Below, in pieces: positions 8,602 to 15,867 of a DNA stretch of 64,000 bases (position 1 is the first letter of the stretch; every line of letters starts with the position of its first letter). The position numbers and the translations under genes were made by a program. The notes beneath the pieces were generated by a model. That model made no database searches, was not told the origin of the DNA, and worked only from the letters and a program-made list of their open reading frames with translations. Origin of the DNA: Scytonema hofmannii PCC 7110. Lineage in GTDB: Bacteria > Cyanobacteriota > Cyanobacteriia > Cyanobacteriales > Nostocaceae. The stretch covers positions 5,042,436 through 5,106,435 of the forward strand of contig NZ_KQ976354.1 in assembly GCF_000346485.2 (NCBI RefSeq). Direction: 5' to 3'.

Positions 8602-9027
8602 ATGGCAAAAGATAAACTCCATGATATTGTTGAAGCCGCCCTTGTTAAAGATGGGTGGATAAACATTAAGTCCATAACGCTTAATTACGAAGGCACGGAT
8701 CTTAATGTAGATATAATTGCGGACAAACTCATTAGTGCTGAGAAAGAAAATCTTCAAATCGTCGTAGAAGTTAAAAGTTTTGGTAATCCAAGTGTGACTT
8801 ACGACTTCCATCAAGCGCTTGGTCAATACCTACATTACCGCATGGCACTTGGATACCTGGGTATTAATCGTATTCCTTATCTGGCACTACCTGAAGTAAT
8901 TTATACAAATTATTTAACCCAGCCCTTCTTTCAAGACAGTATCTCGCTCCATTGTGTTAACCTATTCACTATCGATACTCAACGCCTGGAGATTGTTCGA
9001 TGGAACCCCAGCCTTCTACTTCCTTAA
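8602..9027 (+). CDS. xisH: XisH family protein
   Basis: The start MAKDKLHDIVEAALVKDGW, a central DLNVDIIADKLISAEKE, then IVVEVKSFGNPS and FHQALGQYLHYRMAL are the hallmark pattern of XisH, the fdxN-element excision controlling factor. The Asp followed by E-V-K is consistent with the PD-(D/E)xK nuclease-like fold assigned to this family. Length (141) is typical. It overlaps the downstream xisI by 28 bp, so the two are translationally coupled. In Anabaena XisH and XisI support XisF-driven excision of the fdxN element, but most cyanobacterial pairs are orphans. No xisF is seen here, so the role is unknown. Confidence 0.92.
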   Translation: MAKDKLHDIVEAALVKDGWINIKSITLNYEGTDLNVDIIADKLISAEKENLQIVVEVKSFGNPSVTYDFHQALGQYLHYRMALGYLGINRIPYLALPEVIYTNYLTQPFFQDSISLHCVNLFTIDTQRLEIVRWNPSLLLP

Positions 9028-9395
9028 CGCAACATATCCAACCTAACGAGATGGTTCCCATTGAAATCTGCCAACAAGCCATCATCGAAACCTTATTAGA
9101 ATCGATTCCTGTAAACTTGATTCCGGACACCTTACAGGTTGTGTCCGTGTTCGATCGGCAAAGAGATCGATATCAACTTCTATGTCAGGGCTGGGTTAAG
9201 GAAGAAAAACGAGTTTTCTACCCAGTCATTCACATTGAAATCATTCATGGCAAAGTTTGGATTCAACACAATCAGAGCGATCTTGACATAGGAGAAGCGC
9301 TCTCAAATCATGGTATCCCAAAATCACAAATCGTCTTAGGATTGTATCCTCCTTCAATTAGACAGCTTAACCCAACCTATGCGGTTCAGCACTAA
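9000..9395 (+). CDS. xisI: XisI family protein
   Basis: The body has the XisI features: a hydrophobic N-terminal helix, VSVFDRQRDRYQLLCQGW, FYPVIHIEIIHGKVWIQHNQ, and a C-terminal VLGLYPPSIRQL. The ATG at 9000 has GGAG about 8 nt upstream. The alternative ATG at 9051 gives the shorter N-terminus usual in the family, so both starts are possible. It is coupled to xisH by overlap, as in nearly all cyanobacterial XisH/XisI pairs. It probably forms a complex with XisH. A terminator-like hairpin follows at 9426-9459. Confidence 0.92.
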   Translation: MEPQPSTSLTQHIQPNEMVPIEICQQAIIETLLESIPVNLIPDTLQVVSVFDRQRDRYQLLCQGWVKEEKRVFYPVIHIEIIHGKVWIQHNQSDLDIGEALSNHGIPKSQIVLGLYPPSIRQLNPTYAVQH

Positions 9396-9425
9396 TAAAC
9401 ATACATATGCATCTGCAGAATCACT

Positions 9426-9459
9426 CCTCTAACAGGATAAACAGCTAGAGGCTTTTTTT
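9426..9459 (+). terminator. Rho-independent terminator after xisI
   Basis: CCTCTA (9426-9431) pairs with TAGAGG (9446-9451) across a 14-nt loop, and C then seven T residues follow. The position 30 bp past the xisI stop fits the end of the xisHI transcript. Confidence 0.55.
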
Positions 9460-9598
9460 CTCTGCGCTCTCTGTGACTCTGCGGTTTAAAAGTAATTTAT
9501 TTAACAGTTTAGACGCAGAGTACACAGAGTCAAGAGGTTAGGAAGCTATTAATTTCCTGAAGTTTTTACCCACTTTGACAGGGCTAGCGTAGCTCAAC

Positions 9599-9811
9599 TT
9601 AGGTATCGCTTTTATCAAGTTTCGCTACACCCACCACTAAAGGTCTCAATGTGGCAAGATTTAACATGGCGGTAATTAACAGACTGATGCGGATGGGAGG
9701 ATTCTTCCAGGCATAGCGTATTCCTTCTGCAAGTTCACCCAATAGCTGTTGAATTGAAGGAGCTGTTGATGAATTTTGTACATTCTTGGGTTGGCGGATA
9801 AAGTAGAGAAA
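9599..9811 (-). pseudogene. Relic of an MFS transporter gene
   Basis: Reading the minus strand gives an open frame of about 70 codons. It includes LLGELAEGIRYAWKNPPIRI, then SLLITAMLNLATLRPLVVGV, ending at a TAA after KLDKSDT. This is a familiar internal stretch of large MFS exporters (cytoplasmic loop plus a membrane helix). Stops border it on both sides and the rest of the gene is missing, so it is a remnant. Confidence 0.65.
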
Positions 9812-9909
9812 TTACCGTCTAGGCGGTGTACCAAACACAAGAGTGCTACACCTTCTAGATGGTTTTAAATCAAGAGACAATTCTCTGTCTTTAGGAGGTT
9901 TGTTCTGGA

Positions 9910-9996
9910 ATGGCGATCAACGAACATAGCTACTCACTAGATCGCAACAGCTTTCCACCAAACAAACCGCGTGTTCTGCGTATAGAGATCGTTTAA
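9910..9996 (+). CDS. Possible 28-residue ORF with strong Shine-Dalgarno
   Basis: An AGGAGG (9893-9898) sits 11 nt before an ATG that opens a 28-codon frame beginning MAINEHSYSLDRN. The peptide resembles nothing I recognise. It may be the intact 5' end of a gene lost by deletion rather than a functional small gene. The rest of 9812-10080 shows nothing else recognisable. Confidence 0.22.
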   Translation: MAINEHSYSLDRNSFPPNKPRVLRIEIV

Positions 9997-10080
9997 CAAT
10001 AGAGTTAAGGAACCACACTCTCAACGCTCAACTGCTCTGACTACTGTCAGAAAAAACAACATAAATAGACCCCCGTACCC

Positions 10081-10617
10081 ATGCTTATTTCTGCCGAAAC
10101 TTACATTCCCTTTCCACGCCCGCTGGTTTATGCTACATATCGCGACAAGCTTGTCGAACTTGTACCCTACTTGCCAAATGTGCGACACGTTGAAGTCAAA
10201 TCGCGTACTGAGAAGGGCGATCGCATTCACTTTGTCAATGAGTGGCATGGCGGTGGTGAGATTCCAGCTGTAGCGCGTGCCATACTTAGTGAGACAATGC
10301 TCTCGTGGACTGATATCGCTACCTGGAACGAGTCCGAGTTCACTGCTGAATGGCGTATCAAGACACACGCTTTCACAGAAGCAGTTCGATGTGCTGGCAC
10401 TCACCGCTTTAAAGAAGCCGATCGCGGTACTCTAATTGAAACCCGTGGCGAGATTGTTATCGACACCAAGCAGATTAAGGGAGTACCCCATATGCTTACG
10501 GGGATGGTAGGGCATACAGTTGAAGATTTCCTCAGCAAAAATATCAAACCGAACATACTACAGATAAGCAGGGGTGTTCATCACTACCTGGAGCAGAGTC
10601 AAAAAGTTGACAGTTAG
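10081..10617 (+). CDS. SRPBCC (START/polyketide cyclase-like) protein
   Basis: The N-terminus ISAETYIPFPRPLVYATYRD is the usual first strand and helix of SRPBCC proteins (Bet v1/START-like fold). It is followed by alternating strands (RIHFVNEWHGG, TAEWRIKTHAF, GTLIETRGEIVI) and a long C-terminal helix (about residues 140-170). Length (178) fits. This fold binds hydrophobic ligands in a central cavity; members act as cyclases, lipid carriers or activators. No catalytic residues can be singled out. It appears monocistronic, with no strong Shine-Dalgarno. Confidence 0.75.
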   Translation: MLISAETYIPFPRPLVYATYRDKLVELVPYLPNVRHVEVKSRTEKGDRIHFVNEWHGGGEIPAVARAILSETMLSWTDIATWNESEFTAEWRIKTHAFTEAVRCAGTHRFKEADRGTLIETRGEIVIDTKQIKGVPHMLTGMVGHTVEDFLSKNIKPNILQISRGVHHYLEQSQKVDS

Positions 10618-10658
10618 CCAGACATTATAGCGTATAACATTTTTCTATTTTCAAAACA

Positions 10659-10973
10659 TCAATCGTGTTCCTGTGTCATCGCTAACAGTTCTAACAACCC
10701 CACTGTACCCACAAAAAAAGTATAAGTGCCATATTGTATTGGCACCTTTTTTCTTGAAGGTGCGTAAAAAGCTGCAATAATTCCTTCAATAAAATGGATC
10801 GTAACGGCAAAACGCTCAACCAAAAAAACGGTACTTAGCATATTTGGTAGCTGATTATTCGTGAGCCTTGCATAAAAATTACACAATTCCAATCCTATTG
10901 CACTGACTATGAGAACTATGGATATAACTTTTATAAGAGTAAAAACTTGGTTCCGTACAGACTTTAAATTCAT
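10659..10973 (-). CDS. Small hypothetical membrane protein
   Basis: I take the ATG at 10973 as the start rather than a TTG at 11051. The resulting ~104-residue protein has three hydrophobic segments (about residues 11-28, 52-70 and 85-100) and the motif GLELCNFYARLTNNQLP between the first two. The C-terminal part, PIQYGTYTFFVGTVGLLELL, is also hydrophobic. It is probably an inner- or thylakoid-membrane protein. I do not recognise a family. It stands alone and converges on the SRPBCC gene. Confidence 0.6.
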   Translation of the reverse strand: MNLKSVRNQVFTLIKVISIVLIVSAIGLELCNFYARLTNNQLPNMLSTVFLVERFAVTIHFIEGIIAAFYAPSRKKVPIQYGTYTFFVGTVGLLELLAMTQEHD

Positions 10974-11051
10974 TTGATTAAGTAAGTAGGCGGAAATAAA
11001 CAAAACTATATTACGACATATAAATATGCTTGAAGCCCTTAACAATGACAA

Positions 11052-11408
11052 ATGACAATCCTGACTACACTTTGTTCGCAGCCAGTCTTTTTGCTAGTTC
11101 AAAACTGTACTTGAGTCTAGGGACAAAGTATAGCAGATTGTTTTATAGTGTTGATACTTTACATCAAAGGTAACATTTGTATACTTTATATAATAAAGAT
11201 TATCATTTGTTTTACGAACAAAAATGAGGTGTAAAAGAGTACAAATCCTTCCTAGTAGAGAACGTCAAGTCAGACTACTGATAAAACTGGAACCAAACGA
11301 ACATCGCTCTGCTTGGCAGATGACAGTAGAGGAGGCTGGCAAAAAATCCCGTCTGGTAAGAAAAAAATAGGGATAGGGTAGGTGAACTAATCTAGGTGAC
11401 GGTCTACT
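11052..11408. other. AT-rich intergenic stretch
   Basis: The first ~170 bp are AT-rich with no recognisable gene; TATAATAAAG near 11189 could act as a -10 region. A 48-codon ORF follows at 11224-11370. Confidence 0.4.
11224..11370 (+). CDS. 48-residue ORF, possible ParB-like fragment
   Basis: The ORF starts MRCKRVQILPSRERQVRLL, continues through IKLEPNEHRSAWQMTVEEAG and ends KKSRLVRKK. The pattern recalls a segment of ParB-like DNA-binding proteins of cyanobacteria, in which a V-E-E-A-G-G-K-x-P-S-x-R-I-V stretch follows. The full protein is far longer, so this is most likely a remnant. It ends 38 bp before the CHAT-STAND gene. The identification is from memory and weak. Confidence 0.3.
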   Translation: MRCKRVQILPSRERQVRLLIKLEPNEHRSAWQMTVEEAGKKSRLVRKK

Positions 11409-13778
11409 ATGGAAATATGGGTAAATTTGGAATTTGGTGATGGTAACTTTGAGCGCGGGTTTAGTAACATCAATCTTAAGGTGACGTTAGTAAATGCACA
11501 GTGTAATCTCACACAACTAGAAGTGCAATTATCTCCAGATGAGGGAATTCCAGTTTTTTATCAACTTTGGAAAGAGCAATACTACTCGTTACTGAACCAT
11601 TCTAGAGGCAAGTTTAAAAATAGCCAAGTCACTCATATATCCAAAACGGATTGTCATCATTCAGTTGAGCGTTTACGCCATCAACTTCATCAGTGGCTTC
11701 ACCCTATTGAGTTAGAATTAAAGCAAGCACTGCCACAAAATCCCCAGCAAGAAATTCGTTTAGTTATACATACTGAGAAAATTGCATCACACACAACTAA
11801 GGACATCTTACATCGACTCCCTTGGCAAGAATGGGATTTTTTGGCTCAAAAGTTCTCTTGTGAAGCGGCTGTCTGTTTTCAATCTTGTATTGCCAGTCCT
11901 GCCGCATCTGAGAAATCATCAACTGCTGGTAAAATGAGAAGAGCTAGGATTCTCAGTATTTTTGGAGATAGTACAAATATTGACACCAGTGCAGATAAAG
12001 AATTGCTCCAAAAATTGCAGAAACGAGCAGCAGAACTCATCGTTCTTACTGAACCAAATCGTTCAGATTTTAACGCTCTTTGGGAAGAAGCTTGCGACAT
12101 TCTGTTTTTTGCAGGTCATAGCGAAACTCAAGATGATGGTCAAAAAGGTGTCATCAATATTAATCCCAAAGATAGTTTAAGTTTAGAAGAAATCAAAAGA
12201 ACCCTGAGAGCAGCAATTAACAAAGGTTTAAAATTAGCCATATTCAATTCTTGTAATGGTTTAGGTTTAGCAAGACAATTGGCAGACTTAAATCTTCCCT
12301 ACATCATTGTCTGGCGTGAAGAAGTACCAGATAAATTAGCACAAAAATTTCTCGAATATTTTTTAAGCTCTTTTTCCCAAGGTGAATCTTTATTTAATTC
12401 CGTCCGACAAGCCAGAGATAAGCTCTCTGAACTTGCAGATGACAAAGATATTGCCAAGCAGCTACCGGGTGTTAGCTGGTTGCCAATTATCTGTCAAAAT
12501 ACAACTGAGCCTCCACCAAGTTGGCAAGATTTGGGAGGACTTTCTGGGGAACTTCCTGAATGTCCCTATCAGGGTTTATCTGCGTTTCGCCAGGAAAATG
12601 CAGATTTCTTTTTTGGTAGGGAAAAGTTTATTGATAAGTTAGTGGAAGCTGTTAACAGCAACCCGTTAGTAGCTGTCATTGGTGCTTCTGGGAGCGGAAA
12701 ATCTTCTGTAGTGTTTGCAGGGTTGATTCCTCGCTTACAAGCGACTGGGGATGTAGAAATAATTAGTTTTCCTCCGGGGAAAAATCCGTTTGATGCTTTG
12801 GCTATAGTATTGAATAAATATTACCAATCTCTGGTACAAAGACAAACAAAAGCATCAGGAAAACAGAATAGCTCTTTAGCGGGACTAGAATCTGAGGTCA
12901 ACTTACGATATGATGAAACAGTATTACATTATTGTATCGAAAATATTATTAGTTCCTCAGGATCTCGGCGTTTGGTATTAGTAGCAGACCAGTTTGAAGA
13001 ACTTTACACTCTTGCTACTCAGGAAGAACGCCACAGTTTTTTAAAGTCATTGCTTTTAGCTGTAAGATATGCTCCAGCGTTTACACTGGTATTGACATTG
13101 CGTGCGGATTTTGTGGGAATTGTGCTTGACGATCGCTCCATAGGAAAGGCTTTGCAGCAATACTCCCCATTGTTACTGACTCCAATGGATTCTGAGGAAT
13201 TGCGAGATGCGATTGAAAAACCAGCTTTAAAAATGAAGGTGGAACTGGAGGAGGGGTTAACAAGTAAACTCATTAATGATGTGGGCAATCACCCTGGTCG
13301 TTTACCAATGCTGGAGTTTGCCTTAACTCAACTCTGGTCGAAACAGAACAATTGGTATTTGACTCACAAGGCTTATGAAGAAATTGGCGGTTTAGAAAAA
13401 GCTTTAGCAAAACACGCTTCGTTCGTATTAAATCCGCTATCTGCGGTGGAGCAACAACAAGCCGAACGGGTATTTATTCAGTTAGTGCGTCCTGGGGAAG
13501 GAACGGAAGACACCAAACGTGTGGCAACTCGCGCTGAGGTGGGGGAAGAAAATTGGGATTTAGTCCAACGCTTGGCTGATGCACGTTTAGTGGTGACTGG
13601 GTGGGATGAAACTGAGGAAATAGAAACAGTAGAAATTGTTCATGAAGCATTAATTCGGGAATGGGGAACTCTGCGAAAGTGGATAACAACTAACCGTGAG
13701 TTTCGGATTTGGCAAGAAAGGTTCAAGCAAGATGTACGTGACTGGGAAAATAGTCATCAAAATCCACCATCAGTTTAA
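11409..13778 (+). CDS. CHAT-STAND protein, 3'-truncated (no WD40 part)
   Basis: Domains in order: an N-terminal domain shared with two other proteins of this window (residues 1-~160); a CHAT caspase-like protease with His237 in FFAGHS and Cys282 in FNSCNGLG; a linker CPYQGLSAFRQENADFFFGR; and a STAND NTPase with Walker A GASGSGKSSV (~425-434) and Walker B LVLVADQFEELY. Residue by residue it matches the 1555-residue protein at 25273-29940 without gaps through His237 and the CHAT part. It ends at residue 789 just after REFRIWQERFKQDVRDWE. There it switches to a short unrelated tail that is antisense to a solute-binding-protein fragment. The transmembrane and 14 WD40 parts of the paralogue are missing, so autoregulation by the propeller would be lost. 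It may still be expressed. Confidence 0.85.
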   Translation: MEIWVNLEFGDGNFERGFSNINLKVTLVNAQCNLTQLEVQLSPDEGIPVFYQLWKEQYYSLLNHSRGKFKNSQVTHISKTDCHHSVERLRHQLHQWLHPIELELKQALPQNPQQEIRLVIHTEKIASHTTKDILHRLPWQEWDFLAQKFSCEAAVCFQSCIASPAASEKSSTAGKMRRARILSIFGDSTNIDTSADKELLQKLQKRAAELIVLTEPNRSDFNALWEEACDILFFAGHSETQDDGQKGVININPKDSLSLEEIKRTLRAAINKGLKLAIFNSCNGLGLARQLADLNLPYIIVWREEVPDKLAQKFLEYFLSSFSQGESLFNSVRQARDKLSELADDKDIAKQLPGVSWLPIICQNTTEPPPSWQDLGGLSGELPECPYQGLSAFRQENADFFFGREKFIDKLVEAVNSNPLVAVIGASGSGKSSVVFAGLIPRLQATGDVEIISFPPGKNPFDALAIVLNKYYQSLVQRQTKASGKQNSSLAGLESEVNLRYDETVLHYCIENIISSSGSRRLVLVADQFEELYTLATQEERHSFLKSLLLAVRYAPAFTLVLTLRADFVGIVLDDRSIGKALQQYSPLLLTPMDSEELRDAIEKPALKMKVELEEGLTSKLINDVGNHPGRLPMLEFALTQLWSKQNNWYLTHKAYEEIGGLEKALAKHASFVLNPLSAVEQQQAERVFIQLVRPGEGTEDTKRVATRAEVGEENWDLVQRLADARLVVTGWDETEEIETVEIVHEALIREWGTLRKWITTNREFRIWQERFKQDVRDWENSHQNPPSV

Positions 13779-13938
13779 TTCCGATTTTGCCTTGTTTCCA
13801 AGGTTGGGCATCAGGAGCAGTTAACAATAAATTTAGGACTATTGGTTTCTGCGATAAGGCTTGCGGGACGGAAAGCAAGATGATGCCTAGTAAAACAGCC
13901 AGAAATATTCCTAAACGATATTTACTTTTTTTTAACAT
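13723..13938 (-). pseudogene. 5' fragment of an ABC transporter solute-binding protein
   Basis: From the ATG at 13938 a signal peptide is clear (MLKKSKYRLGIFLAVLLGII, then cleavage near ALSQ). It is followed by PIVLNLLLTAPDAQPWKQG, the usual mature start of sugar-type extracellular solute-binding proteins. After about residue 55 the frame runs into the antisense of the truncated CHAT-STAND gene. A genomic junction near 13745-13770 therefore joined the 5' end of this gene to the middle of the CHAT gene. It cannot encode a working transporter subunit. Confidence 0.65.
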
Positions 13939-14141
13939 TTTTTGCTGTTGTTTTTTTATTCAAACATCTTTATTTAAATATTTCTACATTACAATGAATT
14001 ATTGATGGTTTTCCTTCAATCATACTATCAAATCAAAGATTTAATATTTTTCAATTGTGACCGTACAACTAGCCGCAATTCTCAATAAGAACAATTCATA
14101 AATTGCCCATATATTTGTTAAGGATGTTCCCGAACATGATA

Positions 14142-14996
14142 TTACTTCTTCTTAGCATGAGGGTTAACACAATATAAGGAATAAGGGTCTTTGTAATTGT
14201 GATGAGTTGGTTTTATACGTTTTATTTCTTCATTTTTCGCTTTGCTTTCACAGTATGACTCTAATTTAATGTCTATCTTATATGTATTTCTTCCTTGAAA
14301 ACCTTCATCTTCTCCTTGTTTGTCGATCTCGTAAGAGCATACCCATCGAAAGACTGGATAAACATCTTTTTTAGTGCTAAGAAGCTCTGGTCGTCCTGGT
14401 AAAATCTTATCCCCTTTTCCTTTGTTATAAATTCCTACTTTTATGGCATTTTCTTCCATTTGTTTAATAACTGTTTCATGCTTACATACTTGTTGCCAGT
14501 CAACTTTTTCTTCAAATTCCTTATTAATTTCATTAGTTAAGTCAGGAAATAAAGGGTTAAGCTCTATAGAAATTTCTTTAGAACCTAAGTTTGTTCTACC
14601 TTCTAGTATCGTGTACTTACAAGAGAATGGTAGCTGATTTATATTGCTATCATCCTTATTATCTATAATAGATGGTTTGCCTATAGATGCATTTGTATTT
14701 CCTTCGATATCTAGCCTATTTTGTATCAGTTTTTTATAATTTTCACAAACTTTTGTTTTGAAATCCTCGTTCAAATCCTGAGTATTTAAAGTCGCTGAAT
14801 ACCAATTTTTAATCAACAGTGCAATTGGTCCTAAAAATATCACAATACCGATTAAGTAGGGAAGAATCTGTAGGAAATTCGCAAGTCTATCATTAGTTAT
14901 CACATCAAGAAAATCTTTGAATAATTTTTTGATTATATCAAAAGGATTATTGGGTGGAGTAGGAGAAGGGTTGGGTGGGGTAGCAGGGTTTGACAT
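14142..14996 (-). CDS. Hypothetical single-span membrane protein
   Basis: The ATG at 14996 has GGAG 6 nt upstream, so it is preferred over a TTG at 15008. A Pro-rich N-terminus (NPATPPNPSPTPPNNP) leads to a membrane segment at about residues 44-64 (LQILPYLIGIVIFLGPIALL), then a ~215-residue soluble domain. That domain holds several cysteines (KVCENYKKL, FSCKYTI, QVCKHET, WVCSYEID, ESYCESK, LYCVNPH), which suggests disulfides and an extracytoplasmic location. I do not recognise the family. It stands alone on the minus strand, with ~200 bp of AT-rich sequence on its downstream side in which I see nothing. Confidence 0.6.
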   Translation of the reverse strand: MSNPATPPNPSPTPPNNPFDIIKKLFKDFLDVITNDRLANFLQILPYLIGIVIFLGPIALLIKNWYSATLNTQDLNEDFKTKVCENYKKLIQNRLDIEGNTNASIGKPSIIDNKDDSNINQLPFSCKYTILEGRTNLGSKEISIELNPLFPDLTNEINKEFEEKVDWQQVCKHETVIKQMEENAIKVGIYNKGKGDKILPGRPELLSTKKDVYPVFRWVCSYEIDKQGEDEGFQGRNTYKIDIKLESYCESKAKNEEIKRIKPTHHNYKDPYSLYCVNPHAKKK

Positions 14997-15150
14997 AAAA
15001 AACTCCAACTAATTAAAAAAATAACTATATTGAACCTTAAAGGTTGTCTTGAAAATAGTCTTGCCACTCGTCGATTATTCACATTATTCCACGCAATTAT
15101 TAGCGCTCTACCACATTTTCACTATTTGGTAATAGATAGATGATGTAAAG

Positions 15151-15339
15151 CTACTTGATAATCAGCGTATGATAACGCTCCTCAACACGGTACAATAGTT
15201 CCCTGTTCTTCCAACTCCTAGCGACAAAATTGTGAAAGCCCTGCTTACTTGTATCTCCAATAATCGACTCAACAATGCCTTTGATTAAAAGTTGAATTGT
15301 TTCAGAAAAATTTGCTTCTTTGCGGTAAGTAGTATCCAT
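15151..15339 (-). CDS. Doubtful 62-residue ORF
   Basis: An ATG-initiated frame beginning MDTTYRKEANFSETIQLL with a charged, helical-looking composition and a basic tail. No Shine-Dalgarno is convincing and I recognise no family. It may be a small regulator or a relic. Confidence 0.25.
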   Translation of the reverse strand: MDTTYRKEANFSETIQLLIKGIVESIIGDTSKQGFHNFVARSWKNRELLYRVEERYHTLIIK

Positions 15340-15455
15340 ATCAAATTCTATTAATGCTCTAAAGAACTACATCGGTATATAGATTTCGTTTTTTCAAATT
15401 ATATAGATGCTGTTAGCTGGACTGGCAATGATTGACAACCTATCAATAAAAATCC

Positions 15456-15640
15456 TTATTTCTTTTCTTTCATGACAAAATCATGATTGTCTTTGACCGT
15501 CATCAAGAAGCGACTGATGAAATCTCTTGTATATTCAAGCTTGCTTGCTGACCATACGATTGGCACATCTATTTTTTGACGCTGTTCATTTATTAAAGTT
15601 CCTAATTTGCTTGAATGGTTTTGAGGCGCATTCTTCTTAA
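15456..15640 (-). pseudogene. Unidentified coding relic
   Basis: A minus-strand frame without a start codon reads QRQKIDVPIVWSASKLEYTR, then DFISRFLTVKDNHDFVMKEK and stops. The amino-acid pattern looks protein-like, with DFISRFL framed by charged residues, but it begins at a stop codon and has no ATG in place. I take it for the 3' end of a deleted gene of unknown family. Confidence 0.3.
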
Positions 15641-15794
15641 TCCTTAATTAATAGGGTTTTGAGACGGAGTTGTCACCCCCTTAGCAATTTCAGCCAATCA
15701 TCATTATTGATTTCTTGGTTTAAGTTTTTCACAAAACAGTAGTTTTACTGATTTCTCATACCTAGTGTAGATGATCGCCATAAATTATCAATAC

Positions 15795-15827
15795 AGTAAA
15801 GTTACGGTAAAGTTACGATGAAGTTAC
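15795..15827 (+). promoter_or_regulatory. Three tandem 11-bp repeats, response-regulator-like site
   Basis: AGTAAAGTTAC, GGTAAAGTTAC and GATGAAGTTAC follow each other without gaps at exactly 11-bp spacing, with GTTAC in every unit. One helical turn per unit is the geometry bound by OmpR/PhoB-type response regulators. The array ends 40 bp before the ATG of the NB-ARC-WD40 gene. Binding is inference. Confidence 0.45.
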
Positions 15828-15867
15828 TTCTATGGTAGAGTTGACATAGAAACTCATATAATAGCCT

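Larger units (their letters stand above)
15009..15867. other. Mostly non-coding stretch upstream of the NB-ARC-WD40 gene
   Basis: It holds one doubtful small ORF (15151-15339), one minus-strand coding relic (15456-15640) and an iterated direct repeat close to the next gene (15795-15827). No RNA gene is recognisable. Confidence 0.4.

Noticed and set aside
8602-9395. XisH/XisI taken as evidence for a developmentally excised fdxN element
   Set aside because: No XisF recombinase, nif genes or element ends are present, and orphan pairs are common.
9460-9530. TCTGTGACTCTGCG and CGCAGAGTACACAGAG blocks as an RNA gene
   Set aside because: This is a frequently seen degenerate cyanobacterial repeat; no tRNA-like or stable folded structure is evident.
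15857-15862. TATAAT with TTGACA upstream of the NB-ARC-WD40 start taken as promoter
   Set aside because: The two boxes are only 10 bp apart and the TATAAT lies 5 bp before the ATG, so the geometry is wrong for a sigma-70 promoter of this start.
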